A DNA stretch of 64,000 bases from Bacteroidales bacterium (GTDB lineage: Bacteria > Bacteroidota > Bacteroidia > Bacteroidales > UBA932). The position numbers and the translations under genes were made by a program. The DNA lies in contig JAFUWY010000036.1 of assembly GCA_017477245.1 (NCBI GenBank), forward strand, positions 26,495 to 90,494, written 5' to 3'. Of this stretch, positions 58,621 through 64,000 are shown in pieces. The notes below the pieces were generated by a model, which worked only from the letters and a program-made list of their open reading frames with translations, made no database searches and had not been told where the DNA came from. How positions within the stretch are numbered: position 1 is the first letter of the stretch; each line of letters opens with the position of its first letter.

Positions 58621-60194
58621 ATTCTCTTGATTCTCAATAACAGGTAAGGGGTGTCGGGCAGGCGGACGGAGCGTCCCTCCTTGTCGAGGATGCGGTAGCG
58701 GCCGGGGGCGGCGGTCTCGAAGACCACCGGCCAGGGCGTGACGGTCATGTTCCAGGTGTCGAGGATCTCCACGCGGAACTTCTGTCCGGCCTGCGGGCGG
58801 GCCCAGGGGCCGTTCTTGACCGGAAGGTCGAAGGCCCATTCGCTGCGGATCTCGTTGCCGAAGTAGACCAGGTAGTAGCCGTCGCCGGCCGTGGTGGTGT
58901 ATTCGTCCCAGTTGTGGTCCGCGAGGCCGAGGGGGTTCGGCAGGTCGTCGAGGATCCCGCGCAGGAAGCGGATGCGCTTCCAGGATTCGCCCCGGAAGTC
59001 GCCGCCGTAGGCGAGGAAATTGTTGGCATCTTCCGCCGAGGAGCCCTCCTCGGCGTTGAAGGTCTCGGCATGCGTGACGTAGGTGCCGGACATCAGGCCG
59101 TTGTACATCCGGCGCAGCATCTCCTGGCCGCTGAGCCAGCCCCAGCGGCTGCCGACGTTGCCCTCGTAGCAGACTTCGTCGAAGAGCACCGGCTTCTTGT
59201 AGATCTGGCTGACGGTATGCGCGCGGCCGCGCTCCAGCACGGGGCCGTGGTCCTGGATGCTGGCGTGCGTGAAGACGGGGTCAAAATAATCATAATAGGT
59301 GGCGGTGTAGCCGTGGATGGAGAGCAGGTGGCGGTACGGGTCCCCGGCGGAGATGGCCTGCGCGAACTTGTCCCAGTCCCCGGCCGGGATCCCCTTGACG
59401 CCGTCCCACTCGTTGGCGAGCGACCACCAGAGGTTGCGGAAGGCGGAGAAGCGGGCCGTGATGTAGGAGAGGTAGCGCAGGTTGGCTTCCAGCGGCATGC
59501 GGTCGAAGCCCCAGCGCCCGCCGTCGTAGGGGTGGAAGAGGACCAGGTCCGCCTCCACGCCGATCCGCTGCAGGGCGAGGATCCGGCGTTCGACGTACTG
59601 GAAATACGCCGGGTTGAAGCGCTCGTAGTCCCAGCTGCCGTCGGCCTTCTTCTCGAAGGGATAGACATCCGGGTACTCCACCGGCAGGTTGTGCAGGAAG
59701 AAGAGCATCCGGACCTTGTTGAAACCGGAGGCCTGCAGCGAGGCGATGGTGCGCTCCGCCGTGGCGTCGCCCACGTGCATCCAGTCGTAGGCCGTCGTGC
59801 CCACGGGATAGTAGCGGGTGCCGTCGGCGTACTTGAAATGCAGCCCGTCCGGCTCCACGGGCCCGTGGTTGCCTTCCGCGGGGGCCGTGCAGACGAAGCT
59901 GCCGCGCCGGCGGTTCAATGCTCCGGCGCGGCTCGCCGTCACATAGGTCCACGTGCCCTCGGTTCCGGGCATGAAGCGGACCTTGAAGGTGCCGTCGCCG
60001 TCGTAGAATCCGCGTACGGTCTGCGACGCGGCGCCGTTGGTGAAGGTCGCCGTCAGCTCCACGTCGAAGGGGTTGCCCTGTACCGCGGCGGGAAGGGAGA
60101 GTTCGAAGCAGCCCCAGCGCTCGACGCGCTGCTGCGCCGCGGCGGCGGCGCAAAGCCCCAGCAGCGAGGCGGCTATCAGCAGGATTCGTTTCAT
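58617..60194 (-). CDS. Secreted glycoside hydrolase with DUF5060 and DUF4038-type barrel (GH140-like)
   Basis: The protein has 525 residues. The signal MKRILLIAASLLGLCAAAAAQ begins at 60194; an ATG at 60200 would add two residues. A DUF5060 beta-sandwich (about 25-105, WGCFELSLPAAVQGNPFDVELTATF) precedes a TIM barrel with DGTRYYPVGTTAYDW. Probable catalytic Glu residues lie in WWSLANEWDG and KPVLFDEVCYEG, in the right order for a clan-A glycosidase. A C-terminal DUF5605-type beta-sandwich closes it. Characterised relatives include the apiosidases of rhamnogalacturonan-II breakdown, but the family is diverse, so the substrate is inferred from neighbours. Confidence 0.82.
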   Translation of the reverse strand: MKRILLIAASLLGLCAAAAAQQRVERWGCFELSLPAAVQGNPFDVELTATFTNGAASQTVRGFYDGDGTFKVRFMPGTEGTWTYVTASRAGALNRRRGSFVCTAPAEGNHGPVEPDGLHFKYADGTRYYPVGTTAYDWMHVGDATAERTIASLQASGFNKVRMLFFLHNLPVEYPDVYPFEKKADGSWDYERFNPAYFQYVERRILALQRIGVEADLVLFHPYDGGRWGFDRMPLEANLRYLSYITARFSAFRNLWWSLANEWDGVKGIPAGDWDKFAQAISAGDPYRHLLSIHGYTATYYDYFDPVFTHASIQDHGPVLERGRAHTVSQIYKKPVLFDEVCYEGNVGSRWGWLSGQEMLRRMYNGLMSGTYVTHAETFNAEEGSSAEDANNFLAYGGDFRGESWKRIRFLRGILDDLPNPLGLADHNWDEYTTTAGDGYYLVYFGNEIRSEWAFDLPVKNGPWARPQAGQKFRVEILDTWNMTVTPWPVVFETAAPGRYRILDKEGRSVRLPDTPYLLLRIKRI

Positions 60195-60206
60195 GGCCAT
60201 CGTCTT

Positions 60207-63200
60207 TTAATTGTTTACTACGCGTTCCTCACCCTCGCTGTAGAAGGTGACAGGCTTGGAGATGCCCGCCGGGTAGAGCTTGGCATATTCGTGCAGGATC
60301 TGCTGCGGCGGGATGTGCTTCTGCTGCAGCGGCGAGGTGGTCCAGTGCTTCTCGGTCGAGGGGACCCCCGCCTTGTCGCCGATCAGGCGGTTGCGCCAGG
60401 GGTTGGTGACGGTGATGACGAGTTCGTTGTCCCCCTCCCGCACGCAGGACGTGACGTCCGTGAGCGCGGCGGGGTCCCAGATGGTCTCCAGGGTGTGGCC
60501 GTTGAGCGTCACCGTCGCCGTGCTGCCGAAGGCGGGGATGGCGAGCAGCACCCGCCGGCCGGGCCGGATGAAGCCGGCCGGGAGCGTGGCCGACGTCCGG
60601 TAGGTCACGCGTCCGGAATAGTGGCTGATCCGGGGGTCGAGGAAGCCCGTGAACTCGCGGAAGCCGCCGATGGGCATCGTCCCGAGGGCCGGCTCGTCCT
60701 CGAAGGTCATCTTGCCGACAGTACCGTCGAGGACGACCTGCCGCGGCGCGGCGAGGTCAATCCGGCAGGCCACGTCGTCGGAGAATCCGGCGATGTAGGA
60801 GCCGGCGGTCAGGGCGCGCAGATGGATCTGGCCGTCCACGCCCCGGTAGGCTTCGGGCACGGCCCGGGAGAAGTCACCCGTCGTGTTGGGGAAGAGCTGG
60901 TCGCCCTGCAGGTCGGTCAGGCGGAAGATGTGCTGGACGCGGCTGCCGCCGCGGCGCAGCAGCACGAACACGCCCTGGCGGGGCTGCAGGGTGAGCGGCA
61001 CCACGGTGGCCCCGTGCTCGTCGGCGTACATCGTCTGCTCCCGGACCGTGCCGGTCATCGGGTCCCAGATCTCGGGCCGGCCGTCGGGCACGTCGAAGAG
61101 CGCCTCGAACCGGACGGCGCGGGCGTTGTCCTTGTTGGAGATATAATAATAGTCCACCTCGCCCAGCGTCTTGTGGTACCACAGGACATCGTCGATGGCG
61201 ATGCCGCGGACGCGCAGGTCGGGCGTATAGGCTGCGCGGAGCTCCTTCAGGGAGGTCATCACCCGGCCGCCGTCCCAGAGGCGGGCGGCGATCTGCCGGA
61301 GTTCGGCGTTGTTACGCTCGAAATCCTTCAGCGACAGGGTGCCGGCCGGCTTCGGGCCGCAGACCCGGGCGCCCGCATCCACGAGTTCGGCCACCCGGCG
61401 CGCCGTGGCGATCTCCATGCGGTCGCCGCGCAGCACCAGGAACTTGAAGGGATGCCGGCCGTCCAGCCAGATGCGGCCGTCGCGCACGCTGAGGCGGCTG
61501 AGGAGCACTTCCTGGTTGATATACTGGAACTTGATGTTCTCCGGCAGGGTGGCGGCGATCTCGGCAGCGGACATCTCCGTGTTGGGGAGCCGGTCGCCCA
61601 GGTAGACCAGCGCGTCGGCGCGGCGGTCGCCCTGCTGGAGCATATACTGGATGCGCGCCTCCGTGGCGAAGAAGCCGTCGGCGGCGTTGAACCAGGTGTT
61701 GTTGCGGTTGAAGGTCTGGCCATAGATGCCGAGCGTCACGCCGGGACGGCGGTCGTCCGGCTGGTGGACGTAGCTGTGGAGGATCATCCGGTTGACGCCC
61801 TGCGTGTAGGCCTGGTCGCCGTAGAGCTTCAGGTCCACGGGCGAGTCGCTGTAGAGCGCCATGCCCGTGAAGGCCTCGCTGCCCACCACCGGCTTGCCGT
61901 AGACCAGCGACACGTGGTACGGGATGGCATGGTTGCCGTAATTGTCCGGCCGGTAGACGATGGGCCAGTCGCGGTACTCGCTGGCCTGGGCCCAGAACTC
62001 GGTCATCGGCACGTCGCAGAATTCGTAGGATTTCAGCACGTCCACCGGGGGCATCGAGGCGCCGCCGTAGATGCCCTCCGACCAGAGCTGCATCCCCGCG
62101 CGGTGGCACAGGTCCGCCAGGTGCTTGAAGTAGTGCACGCGGACCAGCTCGCCGCGGACGCAGTCGAAGTCATGGACGAAGGCCGCGGAGAGGTCGGCAC
62201 TGCCGATCCGCTCGCCGCACAGGACGGGGATCCAGGGGATGAGGCTGTAACCCTGCTGCTTCTCGAACTCCTGCGGGAAGGCGGCCGTCCAGTTCTGCTG
62301 GCCGCACTCCCAGCTGTCCACGAGGAAATAGGTGAAGGTCTTGCCGGCATGGGGGCCGGCGGCCCGGATGAGCTTCTCCGGGAAGGCCCGGAAATGGATG
62401 TCCAGGGCCGTGGAGTCCATCTTGTCACACTCCAGGCCGACGCCCTGCGGGGAGGCCGGGTGGTTGAACTTGCCGTTGGAGGTGTAGCCGAAGCGGACCA
62501 CGGTCCACTGGCCCCTGGGGGCCTTCCAGCGGAGCGTCCCGTCGGCATCCATCAGGCCGGTCAGGTCCAGCACGTCCTCGGGACGGGCGATGGCGGTGCC
62601 CGGGTCCGTGTCCCAGACGCCGCGCTCGCCCGCCTGCAGCAGGCAGAGCTCGCTGAGCGTCGTCGGGGAGAGCGGCTCGTTGACCGTCAGGCGCCAGTGG
62701 CGGGCCGTCGTGCGGGCGAACGGGAGCTTCTGGAGCGCGTTCGCGGCCTTGACGTAGACGCGGCCGGCCTCGCGCCAGGCCGCGCCGTCGTCCGACACCT
62801 CGACCAGGACCGGGATTGGGAACTTGGCGGCGGACACCAGGACGTAGATGTGCAGCTGCTCGGCGGTGAAGGGCTTGGCGAAGTCGAGGCGGATGGTCTT
62901 GTCTTCGTTGATGGTCAGGCCCGTGGTGGGGTTGCCGTCGATGAGGATCTCCGCCGGGAAGTCGTCGAAGAGGTCGATGTGGCGGGTCTCGTCGTGGTAC
63001 TTGTGGCTCTTGATCAGGGTCTCGACCGGGTATCCGCCCTTGCAGGAGATTTGCGGGGCGGCCGCGACGAAGCTGTTGGGCGCAGCGTCGCGGTAGGCGA
63101 CCACGGCCACGTCGCGGTAGAAGCGCTCCTTGGAGAAGGGCTCCGCGAGCCGGACGGCCTGCTCGCGGCCGGTGCCGCGCACGAAGGTCTTGCGCCAGGT

Positions 63201-63608
63201 GTACTGCTTCATCGAGGTCTCGGGGGTGATCCAGGGGCCGCCGCTCTCGGACCAGCCGTCGCAGTTGGCGGCGCCGACCTGCATGCCCAGGCGGTCGGCT
63301 TCCTCCACGGCGTGGCGGAACATCGCGTACCATTCGGGGCTGTCGAACTTGACGGACTGGAAGCCGTCCTCGATGCCGATCAGGCGGTAGATGTTGAGGA
63401 TCGTGGCATTGCTGATGCCCTGGGCCTTCATCGCTTCGAGGTCCTTGGTGATGCCCTCGCGGGTGATGGCGCCATCCATCCAGTGCCACCAGGCAGCTGT
63501 CTGGTATTGTGCGGGCGGGTCGGCGAACACGGCCGGGTCCGGCGCCTGCTGCGCCCGGGCGCCCGCGGCGGCCAGGAGCAGCGGAAGGAAGATCAGGATA
63601 GGTTTCAT
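60207..63608 (-). CDS. Secreted GH106 alpha-L-rhamnosidase-like enzyme
   Basis: The protein has 1133 residues from the ATG at 63608, where a signal peptide starts (MKPILIFLPLLLAAAGARAQ). The start region PPAQYQTAAWWHWMDGAITREGITKDLEAMKAQGISNATILNI is diagnostic of GH106, and GAANCDGWSESGGPWITPE and the long multi-domain tail (CBM-like galactose-binding module, about 240-360) support it. GH106 enzymes remove alpha-L-rhamnose by inversion, mainly from rhamnogalacturonans and flavonoid glycosides. It heads the operon with GH140-like, GH43 and beta-helix genes. Confidence 0.9.
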   Translation of the reverse strand: MKPILIFLPLLLAAAGARAQQAPDPAVFADPPAQYQTAAWWHWMDGAITREGITKDLEAMKAQGISNATILNIYRLIGIEDGFQSVKFDSPEWYAMFRHAVEEADRLGMQVGAANCDGWSESGGPWITPETSMKQYTWRKTFVRGTGREQAVRLAEPFSKERFYRDVAVVAYRDAAPNSFVAAAPQISCKGGYPVETLIKSHKYHDETRHIDLFDDFPAEILIDGNPTTGLTINEDKTIRLDFAKPFTAEQLHIYVLVSAAKFPIPVLVEVSDDGAAWREAGRVYVKAANALQKLPFARTTARHWRLTVNEPLSPTTLSELCLLQAGERGVWDTDPGTAIARPEDVLDLTGLMDADGTLRWKAPRGQWTVVRFGYTSNGKFNHPASPQGVGLECDKMDSTALDIHFRAFPEKLIRAAGPHAGKTFTYFLVDSWECGQQNWTAAFPQEFEKQQGYSLIPWIPVLCGERIGSADLSAAFVHDFDCVRGELVRVHYFKHLADLCHRAGMQLWSEGIYGGASMPPVDVLKSYEFCDVPMTEFWAQASEYRDWPIVYRPDNYGNHAIPYHVSLVYGKPVVGSEAFTGMALYSDSPVDLKLYGDQAYTQGVNRMILHSYVHQPDDRRPGVTLGIYGQTFNRNNTWFNAADGFFATEARIQYMLQQGDRRADALVYLGDRLPNTEMSAAEIAATLPENIKFQYINQEVLLSRLSVRDGRIWLDGRHPFKFLVLRGDRMEIATARRVAELVDAGARVCGPKPAGTLSLKDFERNNAELRQIAARLWDGGRVMTSLKELRAAYTPDLRVRGIAIDDVLWYHKTLGEVDYYYISNKDNARAVRFEALFDVPDGRPEIWDPMTGTVREQTMYADEHGATVVPLTLQPRQGVFVLLRRGGSRVQHIFRLTDLQGDQLFPNTTGDFSRAVPEAYRGVDGQIHLRALTAGSYIAGFSDDVACRIDLAAPRQVVLDGTVGKMTFEDEPALGTMPIGGFREFTGFLDPRISHYSGRVTYRTSATLPAGFIRPGRRVLLAIPAFGSTATVTLNGHTLETIWDPAALTDVTSCVREGDNELVITVTNPWRNRLIGDKAGVPSTEKHWTTSPLQQKHIPPQQILHEYAKLYPAGISKPVTFYSEGEERVVNN

Positions 63609-63628
63609 CGGTTGGTGATTGGTTCGCT

Positions 63629-63636
63629 CAAAGATA
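63629..63636 (-). promoter_or_regulatory. -7 box for the GH106 operon
   Basis: TATCTTTG on the minus strand lies 20 bp before the GH106 start. No -33 TTTG is at the usual distance, which suits an activator-dependent catabolic promoter. Confidence 0.5.
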
Positions 63637-63690
63637 CACATTTTTCCGTCATGGTGGCCCTTGTTCAAAATATGGCGCAGATAAATACAC

Positions 63691-63725
63691 TTTGTACGCA
63701 TATATCAATAATTTTCGTATATTTG
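63691..63725 (+). promoter_or_regulatory. Promoter of the susC-like gene
   Basis: TATATTTG at 63718-63725 is a perfect -7 element. TTTG at 63691-63694 lies 23 bp upstream, slightly wider than usual. The leader would be about 65 nt, room for the post-transcriptional control known for sus-type messages. Confidence 0.55.
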
Positions 63726-63796
63726 TCGGATTTTAAAACGCGTTTATTAAATATTTTTACTAACCATACCTATTGTTTAACCAAATTTCCCACAAG

Positions 63797-64000
63797 ATGA
63801 AGAATCATCTCAGAATGGCGGTCGCGAGCCTGCTGATCCTCGTCAGCGGCGCCCTCGCATTCGCCCAGAACAAAGTCACGGGAACCGTCAAGGACGCCAA
63901 TGGCGAGCCCATCGTGGCTGCCAGCGTCGTCGTCCGCGGCACCACCATCGGTGTCGTCACCGACCTCGACGGCAACTACACCATCAGCGTTCCCGCGAAC
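63797..64000 (+). CDS. SusC/RagA-type TonB-dependent receptor (N-terminal part)
   Basis: The gene runs off the right edge; 68 residues are visible. A signal peptide (MKNHLRMAVASLLILVSGALAFAQ) is followed by the carboxypeptidase-regulatory-like domain that opens nearly all SusC proteins: KVTGTVKDANGEPIVAASVV and GTTIGVVTDLDGNYTISVP. SusC proteins import oligosaccharides through the outer membrane with a SusD partner, which should follow beyond 64000. Divergence from the GH106 operon supports a polysaccharide utilisation locus. Confidence 0.9.
   Translation, partial: MKNHLRMAVASLLILVSGALAFAQNKVTGTVKDANGEPIVAASVVVRGTTIGVVTDLDGNYTISVPAN

Overview
The window reads as a chromosomal segment of a GC-rich member of the Bacteroidales (Bacteroidota). 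Three things support this. Many genes are preceded by the Bacteroidota-type promoter (TTTG or CTTG, 19-21 bp, then TAnnTTTG). Surface proteins carry Bacteroidota-style lipoboxes, and a SusC/RagA-type transporter starts at the right edge. The gene repertoire also fits: a BY-kinase with a tyrosine tail, PspC/PadR, a short-form glycogen phosphorylase with GH57, and carbohydrate-active enzyme operons. No rRNA, CRISPR array, intact insertion sequence or phage gene is visible. Genus-level placement cannot be made from the sequence alone.

Layout. 1-3118 is the end of an exopolysaccharide export operon (Wza-like end, Wzc-like BY-kinase, small HAD protein). 3133-8712 holds a convergent membrane acyltransferase and then a four-gene cassette (FkbH-like loader, acyl carrier protein, MBOAT, SGNH-like protein) that looks like an analogue of the Dlt D-alanylation system, probably decorating the polysaccharide. 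8908-11009 is PspC-PadR-PspC. 10999-14616 holds a Tat-lipoprotein dipeptide epimerase and a copper P-type ATPase, separated by a minisatellite that also occurs in frame inside two of the genes. 14617-16401 is a repeat-filled, gene-free stretch beside tRNA-Val. 16579-23651 is a secreted carbohydrate-degrading operon: an STN-esterase, a cellobiose-2-epimerase/GH30 fusion and a GH9-like enzyme. 23652-25129 is a second repeat-filled stretch beside tRNA-Ser(CGA).

25318-30856 is a tightly packed five-gene operon. It combines a STAS anti-anti-sigma factor, a RelA-type (p)ppGpp synthetase, a cytidylate-kinase-like protein, an HD (SpoT-type) hydrolase fused to a kinase-fold domain, and a membrane-anchored sensor/SpoIIE phosphatase/RsbW-like kinase. 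The arrangement suggests that partner switching and alarmone turnover are wired together, and it is the strongest candidate here for an undescribed signalling system. After tRNA-Ser(TGA) come housekeeping genes: lspA, a DksA-like regulator and ileS on the minus strand, then cvpA and tsaB on the plus strand, then a TlpA-like lipoprotein, a HIT protein and greA on the minus strand. 39425-50592 is one long minus-strand transcription unit, xseA-xseB-glgB-debranching enzyme-glycogen synthase-like-GH57-glgP-ribF. 50660-53819 is engB, prs, a small membrane protein and der. 53877-54554 is an OmpA-family lipoprotein. 54621-63608 is a secreted glycan-degrading operon (GH106, DUF5060/GH140-like, GH43, beta-helix protein), divergent from a susC-like gene cut by the window edge; the enzyme set points to a pectin-type substrate.

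The most unusual non-coding signals are three. The first is a pair of exactly 109-bp elements (15248-15356 and 37248-37356) with 13-bp terminal inverted repeats and two internal hairpins preserved by compensatory changes. The second is a 24-bp minisatellite plus palindrome family that has entered the coding sequences of a PspC protein and the copper ATPase in frame. The third is a 51-bp tandem repeat shared by the two gene-free stretches.
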